Assembly: GCA_902780535.1 (NCBI GenBank)
Contig: CACZFT010000059.1
Location: 1-37,450, forward strand
Direction: 5' to 3'
Source: an uncultured Selenomonas sp.
Lineage (GTDB): Bacteria; Bacillota; Negativicutes; Selenomonadales; Selenomonadaceae
Length of the DNA: 37,450 nt
The position numbers were made by a program, and so were the translations under genes. Below, one piece after another: positions 14,737 to 24,354 of the stretch. Below the pieces are notes generated by a model. It did no database searches. It was not told the DNA's origin and saw only the letters and a program-made list of their open reading frames with translations. Numbering within the stretch: the first letter of the stretch is position 1; every line of letters starts with the position of its first letter.

Positions 14737-15774
14737 TTACTTGCCTGCTTTGCTGAAACGGATGTATTTGACCCAGCGGTCGAGGAATTCATGACGCTGT
14801 TCGTCTGTGAAATCGGGCTTCTGCGTGAACAGGACGAGGTTCTTGCCCGCGAACTGCTGATAGGCGAGCGTTGCGCGGTTCGTCGGCAGGAAGTCGAAGC
14901 CTTTCTGCCAGAGAAGGGTCTGCGCCTCGTCGGAAAGCAGCCAGTCGATGAATTCGCCTGCCGCCTGCTGGTCGTCCGGCTTCGCCGATGCCAGCACGCC
15001 CGCGCCCGCGAGCGTGTAGGCCGTGCCGTCGGCCGGATAGATGATGCGGATGGGATAGCCGTCCGCGACGTAGCGCAGCGTCTCGCTCGCCACGGCAATC
15101 GAGATGTCTGCCTCGCCCATGCCGACCTGGCGCACGGGGTTCGAGAGGTACTTCGTATACTGCACGACCTGCGGATGGATGCCACGCAGGATGCGGTAGG
15201 CTTCCTCGTCGCCAAACTGCGCAATCAGAGAATAGAGCAGGTTCGCTGCGGCATCGGCCGCGACAAAGTCCGTCATGCTGATGCGTACGTCAGAACGCGA
15301 AAGCTCTGTCCATGTGTCCGGCACATTCTTGAGCGTGCGCAGATAATCGCTGTTGACGGCAAAGACGACGGGATCGTACCAGACACCCGTCCACGCGCCC
15401 TGCTCCTGCCGGAATTCCTCAGGCACGGCATCCGTCGACACGGAATCATACGGCGCGAACGCGCCGCGCTTCGAGAGTTCCGCGAGCGTCCTTTCGTCCG
15501 CGAGCACAAGCGCGGCCGAGCGGTCATCCTTCGCGGCGCGGTCTAAAAGGTCTTTCGAGGAAAGCGGCACGAAGTTCACGCGCACGCGGCTCTTTTTCTC
15601 ATAGCCGTCCGAAAGCAGCGCCGCATGCTCTGCCGGGAGCGTCGTATAGACCGTGAGCTCCCGCATTGCGACGCCCTTCTCCACATGGCCTGACCCCGCC
15701 AGGTACGCTGACCCGGCGACGACGACCACGACGAGCAGGAACGCCGTCAGGAGCAGCGTCGTATAACGTCTCAT
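14737..15774 (-). CDS. ABC-type solute-binding protein (iron/anion type), orphan
   Basis: A 345-residue exported binding protein of the bacterial solute-binding family 1/Fe3+-type class (AfuA/FbpA-like). Residues 1-25 form a signal or anchor segment after MRRY. Typical features: LTVYTTLPAEHAALLSDGYEKKSRV at the N-terminus, AWTGVWYDPVVFAVN, SIAVASETLRYVADGYPI and AAGEFIDWLLSDEAQTLLW. Ligand is not clear; iron, phosphonate or a small anion are possible. The ATG at 15772-15774 is chosen because GGAGG precedes it. No permease or ATPase gene is nearby. rimO follows by 24 bases. Confidence 0.82.
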   Translation of the reverse strand: MRRYTTLLLTAFLLVVVVVAGSAYLAGSGHVEKGVAMRELTVYTTLPAEHAALLSDGYEKKSRVRVNFVPLSSKDLLDRAAKDDRSAALVLADERTLAELSKRGAFAPYDSVSTDAVPEEFRQEQGAWTGVWYDPVVFAVNSDYLRTLKNVPDTWTELSRSDVRISMTDFVAADAAANLLYSLIAQFGDEEAYRILRGIHPQVVQYTKYLSNPVRQVGMGEADISIAVASETLRYVADGYPIRIIYPADGTAYTLAGAGVLASAKPDDQQAAGEFIDWLLSDEAQTLLWQKGFDFLPTNRATLAYQQFAGKNLVLFTQKPDFTDEQRHEFLDRWVKYIRFSKAGK

Positions 15775-15826
15775 GGCACGCCTCCGCTTCCTTTCTCTCA
15801 AAGTCCTTCCAAATTAAACTCTCCCC

Positions 15827-15855
15827 ATTATATACAAAAGAGAACGGAAACACAA
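15827..15855 (-). promoter_or_regulatory. promoter of the solute-binding protein gene
   Basis: Minus strand TTGTGT (15850-15855), 17-base spacer, TATAAT (15827-15832). Confidence 0.65.
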
Positions 15856-15869
15856 GGATTTCCGTTCTC
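15840..15869 (-). terminator. hairpin terminator between chemoreceptor and solute-binding gene
   Basis: GAGAACGGAAA pairs with TTTCCGTTCTC (11 bases, 8-base loop), then TTTT on the minus strand. The -35 box of the next promoter lies in its loop. Confidence 0.7.
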
Positions 15870-15920
15870 CCATTCGACGCCCGCGTAAAAAACGCTCCTG
15901 CATTTCTTACGCCTATCTTG

Positions 15921-15970
15921 TGAGACTCCCTCCGCCCTTCGGGCACCTCCCTCTGAGAGGGAGGCTTTTA
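15921..15970 (-). repeat. 3'-end double-hairpin repeat, copy A
   Basis: Minus strand: begins in the stop codon of the chemoreceptor gene (TTTTAAAAGCCTCCCTC), first hairpin CCTCCCTC/GAGGGAGG, second hairpin GCCCGAAGGGC, tail GGAGGGAG. Confidence 0.8.
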
Positions 15971-17689
15971 AAACTGGAACTTCCCGAGCGATGCCTGCAG
16001 ATTCTGTGCGAGCTTCGCGAGGCTGCCGCTCGCCGTCGCGATCTCCGACGCGCTCGCGGACTGTTCTTCCGTCGCGGCCGAGACCGTCTGCATCTCATCG
16101 CTGACTTTGCGGCCCTGATCGCTGATGGTCTGCACCTGCGACGTGATGTTCTGCGCGTCGTCATCGGCCGACTGCACGGATACGTTCACAGCTTCGACCT
16201 GCTTCGTGACTTCCTCGACGAGGTTCTGGATCTGGCCGAAGACCTCGCGCAGGGAATCAACGCTCGTCGCACCGTTCTCCACGGCTTCGCGGCCCGTCTG
16301 CATCGAGGCGACGGCCGCATCCGTATCCTTCTGGATGGCAAGGATGAGGTCGGCGATACGCTGTGCCGCTTCCGCCGATTCCGACGCGAGCTTGCGCACC
16401 TCGTCGGCGACAACGGCGAAGCCGCGGCCATGCTCGCCCGCGCGCGCCGCTTCGATGGCCGCGTTGAGCGACAAGAGGTTCGTCTGCTCCGCAATGCCCG
16501 AAATCGTCTCGACAATCGTGCCGATTTCCTTCGACCGTGCGCCGAGCTTGTCGACGATGGCCGCCGATTCTGCGACATTCTTCGCGGCCGACTGGATCTT
16601 CTCGATGCTGCCGCCGACTTCCTGCGCACCGGCCGCCGCATACTGCGTTGCCGCTTCGGCGCGCTTTGCGGCCTCGCCCGACTGCGTCCGGATGTCATCG
16701 ACACTGCCGCCGATCTGCCCGACGGCCTCCGAGCTCGAATCGACCGCGCCCTGCTGCTCGGCCACGGCGCCTGCCGCATCCGTCACCGACTGCGCAACCT
16801 GGTTCGACGCCTGCGCCGACTGGCTCGAGCTCGCCGTGAGCTCCTCGCTCGCCGCCGCAATCTGTTCGGCCGTATCATGTGTCTTGTGCATGAGGCTGTT
16901 GAGGCTGTCGCGCATGTTGATGATGACATTCGCCATGTCGCCAAATTCATCCCCGCGCACAACCTTCTGCTCCGTCAGGCGGAAATCGCCATCGCCGAGC
17001 CGACGGCAGGCATCCATCATGTGATGGAGCGGCGTCGTGATTTCGCGCGAAATCCAGATCGTGAACACAATGAGAAGAGCAAGCGCGACGAGGCAGTAGA
17101 CGAGCATCAGAAGCCCCGCGCGCGTTGACTGTGCCTCGACGTCCTGATACGTCTCCTCAGCAGAATTGCGCACGAGCTCTTGTTCCTGTTCCAATGTCTT
17201 GCGCAGATTCGTCGTCGCCTGTGACGTGTCCTTTGCATAGTACGCGGCAGCGCCAGCCTCGTCGCCAGCCGCCTGCAGATCGACGACATGGTTGATGGAG
17301 GCATCGAATGCTTTCCATGCATCCTAAATGCCCGCGACATGCGCGTCGAACTCCGGCTCGGGCCGCAGCTGCGATGCTTTGTAGCCTTGCATGTTCTCGT
17401 CGAACTTCTGCTCGATTTCCTTGATATCCTTGCGCAGGTCTTCGAAGCGCGCCTGGTCATGCGCCGCCATCGCGAGCGCTGCGCGCGACTGCATGTCGCG
17501 CATCATGTACTTCGCATCACCGATGCGGTCGACTTGCTGCAGGTTCTCCTTGTAAACGATTTCCAAACTGTCTTGCGACGACTGGATGGTCGAGCGCCCC
17601 ATGAAGCCGATGGCAGCCATGCCAAGCGCCGCCACGACAACAAGAATCAGGATCTTATACACGACCCGCAGATTCTTGATGATCCCCAT
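15968..17689 (-). pseudogene. methyl-accepting chemotaxis protein split by an in-frame amber stop
   Basis: A chemoreceptor of 573 codons interrupted by TAG at 17324-17326. Residues 1-121 hold a first membrane segment and the start of a 4HB-type sensor domain (MGIIKNLRVVYKI, then a helical periplasmic part). After the TAG the same frame continues with the rest of the sensor, a second membrane segment ([20 protein letters not shown]), a HAMP domain and the signalling tip ([37 protein letters not shown]). CAG to TAG would explain it. Internal initiation at 17194 could give a receptor lacking most of the sensor. No che genes are nearby. Marked as pseudogene unless the stop is a sequence error or is suppressed. 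Confidence 0.82.
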
Positions 17690-17741
17690 AAAAATTCCCT
17701 CTTTCTCAACATATTGCCCTGAGAAACATATCTTCTATTTT

Positions 17742-18512
17742 TCAGCTCTCATTCGAGAGTTCCTGAACGACTTCCTGATAGGATTGCTTGCCCGTCATCT
17801 GGAAAAGGCGCTCGTAGCACTTCTTCGCGACAGCGGGATTCTTCGCATAGAGGCGATTGCCCGTACGGCACGAAGATGCCATGAGCGCGAGCGCCGTCTC
17901 GCTCTTCTGCGCGCAGAGCTCCCTGACGAATATGCGGCCGAGCGCGAGCTCCCGCTCGTTCGCGGCCTCAAGCCATGCCGCCTTTTCGAACTGCCGCAGA
18001 AAGCCCGTCTTGTCCCAATAGGAAAACGAACGCTTCTCGACCGGCAGGTCTTTTTCCTCCGTGTACCAGCGGATGACTTCGAGCGCGATGGCGAGGTCTT
18101 CCTCGAGCGCGACCGGCGTCTTGTAATCCTCCTGCGGCATGTCGCCGAGAATCGTCCAGACATTGTAAAAAACGTCGCACTCGTCAACAATCAGGCCGCG
18201 CACGCGGTTCGGGCGTTCTTTGCCCGTCTTCGGGTCGTAGCCGCAAGCCTCGAGGATGCCGAACGGCGCGAGGTGGTACAGCGGATACCACCAGGCATAA
18301 ATCATGTCGTAGACCGTCGGATTCATGCGCTGGATGTTCTCGACGGCCGTCTTGAGGTCGTCGAGCGTCATCTGGTACGGCGCCTGGAACGTGTAGTCCG
18401 CAAACTGCTTGCGGAGCGCATCGAGCGTGATTTCATGCCCCTCGAATCCGAATGTCCGCTCATACCGTGCGATGGCCTGCATATCTGCGGGCACGAAAAA
18501 ACGATTCGCCAT
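17742..18512 (-). CDS. hypothetical protein, 256 residues
   Basis: I do not recognise this family. It is soluble-looking, with many aromatic residues (IYAWWYPLYHLAPFGILEACGYDPKTGKE) and a C-terminal half rich in Ala/Arg/Leu helices (ANERELALGRIFVRELCAQKSETALALMASSCRTG, then NPAVAKKCYERLFQMTGKQSYQEV) that resembles TPR or Sel1-like helical repeats; this is only a resemblance. The assigned ATG lies in the stem of a strong hairpin followed by a T run, and no clear ribosome-binding sequence stands at normal distance, so the true start may be the ATG ten codons downstream (MQAIARYERTF). Confidence 0.7.
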   Translation of the reverse strand: MANRFFVPADMQAIARYERTFGFEGHEITLDALRKQFADYTFQAPYQMTLDDLKTAVENIQRMNPTVYDMIYAWWYPLYHLAPFGILEACGYDPKTGKERPNRVRGLIVDECDVFYNVWTILGDMPQEDYKTPVALEEDLAIALEVIRWYTEEKDLPVEKRSFSYWDKTGFLRQFEKAAWLEAANERELALGRIFVRELCAQKSETALALMASSCRTGNRLYAKNPAVAKKCYERLFQMTGKQSYQEVVQELSNES

Positions 18513-18540
18513 CGACGCACGATGGCGAATTCCTTTTTTC
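18494..18540. terminator. bidirectional terminator between nfo and the unknown gene
   Basis: ATTCGCCATCG (18504-18514) pairs perfectly with CGATGGCGAAT (18520-18530), flanked by GAAAAAA and CTTTTTTC. On the minus strand it ends nfo, but its 3' arm contains the annotated ATG of the next gene. Confidence 0.75.
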
Positions 18541-18575
18541 GGAACAAAATCCGTTCCTCGATTTGATCTTCTTTT

Positions 18576-19415
18576 TCAGCCTGCAAAACGCGAGCGCAGC
18601 AGCTTGATTTCCGCCGCATACCCCGCCGCATCATTCGGCGTCTCGAGGATGAACGGCAGGCCGCGCAGCTTCGGATGGTTTACGACGCGCACGAGTGACT
18701 CGAGACCGATCTCGCCTGCGCCGATTTTCGCATGGCGGTCTTTATGAGCGCCGCGCGGGTTCAGGCTGTCATTGAGATGGATGGCACGCAATCGGTCAAG
18801 ACCGATGATGCGGTCAAACTCCGCGAGCACGCCATCGAGGTCGCCCACAATGTCATAGCCCGCGTCCCAGACATGGCACGTATCGAGGCAGATGCCAAGA
18901 TGATTCGAGAGCTCCACGCGGTCGATGATCGCGCGCAGTTCCTCGAACGACCGCCCGACCTCCGTGCCCTTGCCCGCCATTGTCTCGAGAAGCACCGTCG
19001 TCGTCTGCTCGGGCTTCAGCACATGGTTGAGCTGCGCCGCGATAAACTCGATGCCGCACTCCGCGCCCTGCCCGACATGGCTGCCGGGGTGGAAATTATA
19101 AAGCTGGTGCGGCGTCTGCTCCATGCGCACGAGGTCGTCCGCCATCATCGTCTCAGCAAACGTCCGCAGATTTTCTTTCCCCGCGCAGGCATTCATCGTA
19201 TACGGCGCATGGGCGACAATCGGGCCGAAGGCGTGTTCCTTCATCAAATCGCGCAGCCGCGCCGCATCGTCGGGATCGATGTCCTTCGCCTTGCCGCCGC
19301 GCGGATTGCGCGTAAAGAAGGCAAACGTCGAAGCATCGAGATCGAGCGCCGCCTTTCCCATCGCCTCATAGCCTTTTGCCGACGACAAGTGGCAGCCGAT
19401 GTAAAACGTCCCCAT
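18576..19415 (-). CDS. nfo: endonuclease IV (AP endonuclease)
   Basis: Cuts DNA 5' of abasic sites in base-excision repair; a TIM-barrel with three zinc ions. 279 residues starting [16 protein letters not shown]. Family metal-binding motifs are visible: [36 protein letters not shown] and [22 protein letters not shown], with LETPND near the end. The open frame extends upstream to 19673, but the ATG at 19413-19415 is chosen since it overlaps the stop of the preceding gene (ATGA-type junction sharing one base) and matches the family N-terminus. Confidence 0.95.
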   Translation of the reverse strand: MGTFYIGCHLSSAKGYEAMGKAALDLDASTFAFFTRNPRGGKAKDIDPDDAARLRDLMKEHAFGPIVAHAPYTMNACAGKENLRTFAETMMADDLVRMEQTPHQLYNFHPGSHVGQGAECGIEFIAAQLNHVLKPEQTTTVLLETMAGKGTEVGRSFEELRAIIDRVELSNHLGICLDTCHVWDAGYDIVGDLDGVLAEFDRIIGLDRLRAIHLNDSLNPRGAHKDRHAKIGAGEIGLESLVRVVNHPKLRGLPFILETPNDAAGYAAEIKLLRSRFAG

Positions 19416-19933
19416 CACTTCACCCGATACGCCGCGACAATCTCGCCGACATAGAGGATGTGGTTGTCGCACTTGCCGTCTTTTTCGGGATAGAACTGCT
19501 CGCGGTTCTCCTTCGTCATCGCCATCGGGTCTTTCTGCTGCTTGTAGACGACGCGGCACTCGAGCGTCAGCGGGAACTCGCGGATAGCCGGGACGCCTGT
19601 GACCTCGCCGTCCTCGAGCGTCAGGCCGCATTCCTTGATCTTGTCCAGATCGCGCCCGCTCTTCGATCCGCAAACGCCGAGCACCTGTTTTGCCTGCTCG
19701 CCCGTGCCGACTGCGATGTTGAACACGCCCGTCTTATCGAGCAGGCCACGCGTGAACCGGCTCTCGCGCACGAACGTCTTGAACACCGGATGACGCCAGT
19801 CAATGCCGAGCGCACCCCACGAAATCGTCATCGCATTGACCTTCGCGCCATCCTTCGTCACCAGCAGCACGCCCGACTGCAAAGCCTGAAGGATTTCTGT
19901 CGCATGTTCCAGCACATCGATTTTTTCTTTCAT
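19415..19933 (-). CDS. flavoredoxin-like flavin reductase family protein
   Basis: A 172-residue FMN-binding split-barrel protein of the flavin reductase/flavoredoxin group (DIM6/NTAB-like). Features: [24 protein letters not shown] at the N-terminal strands, [44 protein letters not shown] and a C-terminal [12 protein letters not shown]. Such proteins carry electrons or reduce flavin; the partner is unknown. GGAGAG precedes the ATG. The stop shares one base with the nfo ATG, so both belong to one transcript. Confidence 0.88.
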   Translation of the reverse strand: MKEKIDVLEHATEILQALQSGVLLVTKDGAKVNAMTISWGALGIDWRHPVFKTFVRESRFTRGLLDKTGVFNIAVGTGEQAKQVLGVCGSKSGRDLDKIKECGLTLEDGEVTGVPAIREFPLTLECRVVYKQQKDPMAMTKENREQFYPEKDGKCDNHILYVGEIVAAYRVK

Positions 19934-20010
19934 GTTTTTCTCTCCTGTCTTTCCAAATATTTTTCCACGCTCAAACTTCTACGCCAAGCGGTTATCTTCC
20001 TGCTTTCGCA

Positions 20011-20379
20011 TCATTTCTCCAGATGATGTTCCAGCCACCTCACGAGCACCTGGACATGATTCTGCTCGGTGTTCTTCGTCGCATAGACGAGCGTGACGTC
20101 GCCTTCTGCGAGATTGTCGCGGAGTTTTTCAACGAAAGCCTTCGCTTCGTCGCTCGCTTCGAGCTCATCGAGATAGTCCGCCGCGAATCCCTCAAACGGG
20201 ATGCCGCCCGTATGGTAAAGCTTGCGAAGTTCCGGCGACGGCGTGATTTCCTTCGCCCAGGCGTCGAGCTTGGCACGTTCCTTCTTCATGCCGCGAGGCC
20301 AGAGACGGTCGACGAGGATGCGGCGGCCATCACCCGGCTCGGCTTCTTCATAAATGCGCTTCATCTTCAATGTTCCCAT
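20011..20379 (-). CDS. DUF488 family protein
   Basis: A 122-residue protein of the DUF488/YeaO-like family, function not established. It starts MGTLKMKRIYEEAEPGDGRRILVDRLWPRGMKKE; the DRLWPRG motif and the following LYHTGG region are diagnostic. The ATG at 20377-20379 fits better than an upstream GTG/ATG at 20397, since a purine-rich GGAGGGAAGATTGC precedes it. It is followed by the flavoredoxin-nfo pair after about 80 bases. Confidence 0.9.
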   Translation of the reverse strand: MGTLKMKRIYEEAEPGDGRRILVDRLWPRGMKKERAKLDAWAKEITPSPELRKLYHTGGIPFEGFAADYLDELEASDEAKAFVEKLRDNLAEGDVTLVYATKNTEQNHVQVLVRWLEHHLEK

Positions 20380-20433
20380 GCAATCTTCCCTCCACATCTT
20401 TCCTCCAGTATGGCGCGAAATCGATGGAACGTC

Positions 20434-20479
20434 AAGAAGCCTGCAAAGGATTGATGGATTCTTCCTTCGCAGGCTTCTT
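20434..20479 (-). terminator. terminator downstream of treC
   Basis: AAGAAGCCTGC pairs with GCAGGCTTCTT with extra pairing towards the loop; lies about 115 bases past the treC stop on the minus strand, beyond repeat copy B. Confidence 0.7.
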
Positions 20480-20508
20480 CATAAACTTTGATACGCCCTA
20501 CCTCCGAC

Positions 20509-20555
20509 ACTCCTTCAGTCAGCTTCGCTGACAGCTCCCTCTGAGAGGGAGCCTT
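20509..20555 (-). repeat. 3'-end double-hairpin repeat, copy B
   Basis: Minus strand: GGCTCCCTCTCAGAGGGAGC, then GTCAGCGAAGCTGAC, tail TGAAGGAGT. About 40 bases past the treC stop. Confidence 0.85.
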
Positions 20556-20593
20556 GCAGAAAAAGGCACGTTTGGCAACAGATGGTATCGAAT

Positions 20594-22184
20594 TTAATTG
20601 GTGAGTACAACAACTTCGTATGGACGCAGAGCGTCACGATTCTCTCCTGGATAATTGCTCAGGAGCCGCTTTCGTCTCTGTACCGTGCAGGTTGCAGAGA
20701 ACGCGGAGCTTCTTGTCGCCGAGCGTGCGCTCGTAGGCGAGGATGTCATTGTTTTCTGGTTCGAGGAACGTGACATCGCCCTCGGCGATGATCGGCAATT
20801 CCTTGCGCAAGCGCACGAGCTGCTTATAGAACGCGTGGATGGAACTGGGGTCGGCGGCTTCGCGTTCGGCGTTGATGGCCGTATAGTTCTTGTTCACTGC
20901 AATCCACGGCGTGCCCGTCGTGAAACCGGCGTTTTCGCCCGCCGTCCACTGCATCGGCGTGCGGCCGTTGTCGCGGGAGCGCTCGCCGATAATCTGGAGC
21001 GTTTCCGCCTCGCTATGGCCAGCGTCGCGCAGAATCTTGTAATAGTTGATGCTTTCGACATCGCGATACGCGTCGATACTTGCAAAGCCCGCATTCGTCA
21101 TGCCGAGCTCCTCGCCCTGATAGATGTAGGGCGTGCCACACATGAAATGGATGGCCGCCGCGAGCATCTTCGCCGACGCCTCCCAATACTGCCTGTCGTC
21201 GCCAAAGCGCGAGACGATGCGCGGCTGGTCGTGGTTGCACCAGAACAGCGCATTCCAGCCGCCGCCCACCGTCATCTGCTCCTGCCAGTCGGCGAAGAGC
21301 TGCTTGAGCTTTCCAAAATCCGGCGGCATCAGCGACCACTTGTCGCCGTCCTTGTAATCGACTTTGAGGTGATGGAAGCTGAACGTCATCGCGAGCTCGT
21401 GTTCGGCGGGATTCGAGTAGCGGATGCAGTTCGCAATCGACGTCGAGCTCATCTCGCCGACCGTCACCATGCCGTCGATGCCGGCATCATGCACGAGCTC
21501 CTTGAGATATTCATGCACATGCGGGCCATCCGTGTAGTATTTGCGGCCATCGCCCGCCGCGTCATCTTCGAACGCGCCCTTGCTGATGAGGTTCACGACA
21601 TCGAAGCGGAAGCCTTCGACGCCGCGCGCTTTCCAGAAGCGCAGCACGTTCTTGAGTTCTTCGCGCACGGCGGGATTCTCCCAGTTCAGGTCAGCCTGCG
21701 TGACGTCGAAAAGGTGGAGATACGACTTGTCGAGCTCCGGCACATACTGCCATGCCGGGCCGCCGAATTTCGACTGCCAGTTCGTAATCGGCGCATCCTT
21801 GCCGCCGTCGCGGAAGATGTAGTAGTCCTGATATTTCTGGTCTCCCGCAAGCGCTTGCTGGAACCACTTGTGCTCCGTCGACGTATGGTTGAACACCATG
21901 TCGAGCATGAGGCCCATGCCGCGCGCTTTTGCCTCGCGGACGAGCGTATCAAAGTCGTCCATCGTGCCAAAGCGCGGGTCGATGGCGCAGTAATCGGCAA
22001 CATCGTAGCCATTGTCGCGCTGCGGCGAAGGATAGACCGGTGTCAGCCAGAGATAGCGCACGCCGAGGTCCGCAAGATAATCAAGCCGCTGCGTAATGCC
22101 CGCGAGGTCTCCCCATCCATCGCCATTCGTGTCCTGGAACGACTTCGGATAAATCTGATAGACGACTTTGTCATGGAATGACAT
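20594..22184 (-). CDS. treC: trehalose-6-phosphate hydrolase (GH13), frameshifted near the 3' end
   Basis: Hydrolyses trehalose 6-phosphate to glucose and glucose 6-phosphate in the cytosol. GH13 conserved blocks are present: VYQIYPKSFQDTNGDGWGDL, DMVFNHTS, GFRFDVV (nucleophile Asp), VTVGEM (acid/base Glu) and NHDQPR. Assignment to TreC rather than another alpha-glucosidase rests on the adjacent PTS gene treB 25 bases upstream. After VLCNLHGTETKA the frame departs and stops at 20634, whereas LLSNYPGENRDALRPYEVVVLTN, the expected end of the C-terminal beta domain, lies in another frame and stops at 20594. A small deletion near 20680-20700 is likely; the catalytic domain is intact. Confidence 0.88.
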
Positions 22185-22209
22185 GGTGGTGTTCCTTTCT
22201 CTCTATGTT

Positions 22210-24180
22210 TTACGCGGGCTGCACAGTTGCTTCCGCCGCCACGCGATGCGCGACTGCATCTTTTCCTGCGACGACCTTTCCGCCCGTTGGGAAGCTGAAC
22301 GCCGCGTGATCTGCCGGATTCGTGACGACGCAGATGACGGTGTCGGGATGGCCCGCCTTCCTGATTTTATCACGATCAAAACGCAACAGGGGTTCGCCTT
22401 TCGAAACATGATCGCCCTGCTTGACGAGGTACGTGAAGCCGTCGCCGCCCATCGCGACGGTATCGAGGCCGACGTGGAGCAAAATCTCCGTGCCGTCGTC
22501 GAGCGTCAGGCCGATGGCATGGCGCGATTCCTCCATGAGGACCGTCACCGTCGCATCGGCCGGAGCGACGACGACGTTGCTCGTCGGGCGGATGGCGAAC
22601 CCGTCGCCGACCATGCCAGCCGAGAACACACCATCATTCAGCGACGCAAGCGTGACAACCTCGCCATCGACATAGGCCGCAAGCTCCTGCACGGGCTCTG
22701 CCGTCGCCGTGACAACCGGCGCGAGGTCTTCTTTTTCTTCCGTGTCCGTGACAGTATCTGCCACTTTATCCACGCCGCGGCGCTTGCCGACAATCGTCGT
22801 GAGCAGGAACGGCACCGCGATGGCGATGAGCATCGAGAGCGCAAACGTCGGCATGTACTGCGGCTGAATGGACAGGATGCCCGGGATGCCGCCGACGCCG
22901 ATGGCATTCGCCGTCGTGCCCGTCGAGACGCAGAGGATGGCGGCGAGCGCCGAGCCCGTCATGCCGCAGATGAACGGGAAGAAATATTTCAGATTGACAC
23001 CGAACATAGCTGGTTCCGTGACGCCGAGGTAGCACGAGATGCAGGCCGGGACGTTGATTTCCTGCGCGGCCGTATTCTTGCGCTGGAGGTAAATCATGGC
23101 GAGGACGGCCGAGCCCTGCGCGATGTTCGAGAGTGCGATCATCGGCCAGAGCATCGTGCCGTGGTAGTCGGCGATGAGCTGGAGGTCGATGGCATTCGTC
23201 ATGTGATGGAGGCCCGTGATGACGAGCGGTGCGTAGATGAAACCGAAGACCGCAGCGAACACGGCCTGGAACGAACCCGTGATGCCCGTGAAGACGACGG
23301 ACGAAACGTCCGAGCCGATCTTCCAGCCAATCGGGCCAAGCACGAAGTGCGCGGCGATGACGGCGAGCAGCAGCGAGCAGAACGGCACGACGATCATCGA
23401 GACGACCTGCGGCGTGATGCGGCGGAAGAATTTTTCAAGATACGCGAGCGTGAACGCCGCGAGGATGGCGGGGATGACCTGCGCCTGATAGCCGATCATC
23501 TGCACCGTGAACGAACCGAAATCCCAGACCGGAATCTTGTCGACCGGCGTCGTCGCGACGGCATAAGCATTGAGCAGCTGGCCCGAGACGAGCGTCAGGC
23601 CGAGCACGATGCCGAGCATCTGCGTCGTGCCCATCTTCTTCGTGACCGACCAGCAGATGCCGACCGGCAGCATGTGGAACACGGCCTCGCCGATGAGCCA
23701 GAGGAACTTGTCCATGCCCGCCCAGAACTGGCTGATCTCGACGAGCGTCTTCGTTCCGTCCTCGAAAAGATAGAGCGCATCGATGCAGTTGCGGAAACCG
23801 AGAATGAGGCCGCCGACGATGATGGCCGGGATGATGGGCGCAAAAATCTCCGCGATGACAGCGACGGCGCGCTGGAGCACGTTCTGATTCGACTTCGCGG
23901 CCGCCTTGACCACATCCTTCGACACGCCCTCGATGCCCGCGACCGCCGTGAAATCATTGTAGAACACCGCGACGTCGTTGCCGATGATGACCTGGAACTG
24001 ACCGGCCTGCGTGAAGCTGCCCTTGACGACCTTCATCGCCTCGATGCCCTTGATGTCCGCTTTCGCCGGATCGCCGAGCACAAAGCGCATGCGCGTCATG
24101 CAGTGCGAGACCGCGGCGATGTTCCCCTTGCCGCCGACGAGCCGCAAAAGCTCCTCCGCGTCTTTCGTGTACTTTCCCAT
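22210..24180 (-). CDS. treB: trehalose-specific PTS transporter, IIB-IIC-IIA fused
   Basis: Imports trehalose and phosphorylates it to trehalose 6-phosphate. Domains in order: IIB (residues 1-85, phosphorylated Cys27 in SHCMTRMRF), IIC membrane part (about 100-460, with GLHHMTNAIDLQLIADYHGT and GVTEPAMFGVNLKYF), a linker, and a C-terminal IIA of the glucose type (about 500-656, phosphorylated His near 569 in HVGLDTVAMGGDGF). The fused IIA means no separate EIIA-Glc is needed. The TreR operator lies inside its promoter, and treC follows in the same operon. Confidence 0.93.
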   Translation of the reverse strand: MGKYTKDAEELLRLVGGKGNIAAVSHCMTRMRFVLGDPAKADIKGIEAMKVVKGSFTQAGQFQVIIGNDVAVFYNDFTAVAGIEGVSKDVVKAAAKSNQNVLQRAVAVIAEIFAPIIPAIIVGGLILGFRNCIDALYLFEDGTKTLVEISQFWAGMDKFLWLIGEAVFHMLPVGICWSVTKKMGTTQMLGIVLGLTLVSGQLLNAYAVATTPVDKIPVWDFGSFTVQMIGYQAQVIPAILAAFTLAYLEKFFRRITPQVVSMIVVPFCSLLLAVIAAHFVLGPIGWKIGSDVSSVVFTGITGSFQAVFAAVFGFIYAPLVITGLHHMTNAIDLQLIADYHGTMLWPMIALSNIAQGSAVLAMIYLQRKNTAAQEINVPACISCYLGVTEPAMFGVNLKYFFPFICGMTGSALAAILCVSTGTTANAIGVGGIPGILSIQPQYMPTFALSMLIAIAVPFLLTTIVGKRRGVDKVADTVTDTEEKEDLAPVVTATAEPVQELAAYVDGEVVTLASLNDGVFSAGMVGDGFAIRPTSNVVVAPADATVTVLMEESRHAIGLTLDDGTEILLHVGLDTVAMGGDGFTYLVKQGDHVSKGEPLLRFDRDKIRKAGHPDTVICVVTNPADHAAFSFPTGGKVVAGKDAVAHRVAAEATVQPA

Positions 24181-24245
24181 GAGTTCTGTTCCCCCTGTGT
24201 AATGTATGAATCCCTCAGCCTTGTCTGAACAGCTTTGATGGTTCT

Positions 24246-24274
24246 AGGATAGCATACTTGTTTATACAAGTCAA
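24246..24274 (-). promoter_or_regulatory. treB-treC promoter with TreR operator in the spacer
   Basis: Minus strand TTGACT (24269-24274), 17-base spacer, TATCCT (24246-24251). ACTTGT-N4-ACAAGT (24256-24271) fills the spacer and resembles known TreR operators; binding would block RNA polymerase. Confidence 0.8.
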
Positions 24275-24326
24275 CGCCTTTTCTACGATTTTCTTATTGT
24301 TTTTATTGTTCCACAAAAGCAAAAAC

Positions 24327-24354
24327 TTGACTTCGACTCCATATTCGCTAAAAT
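24327..24354 (+). promoter_or_regulatory. promoter of treR
   Basis: TTGACT (24327-24332), 16-base spacer, TAAAAT (24349-24354), about 50 bases before the treR start and diverging from treB. Confidence 0.7.

Noticed and set aside
13639-15546. 635-codon plus-strand open frame opposite rimO and the solute-binding gene
   Set aside because: Antisense shadow; both opposite genes have clear motifs.
22168-24228. 686-codon plus-strand open frame opposite treB
   Set aside because: Antisense shadow, extremely Asp/Arg/His-rich; treB is unmistakable.
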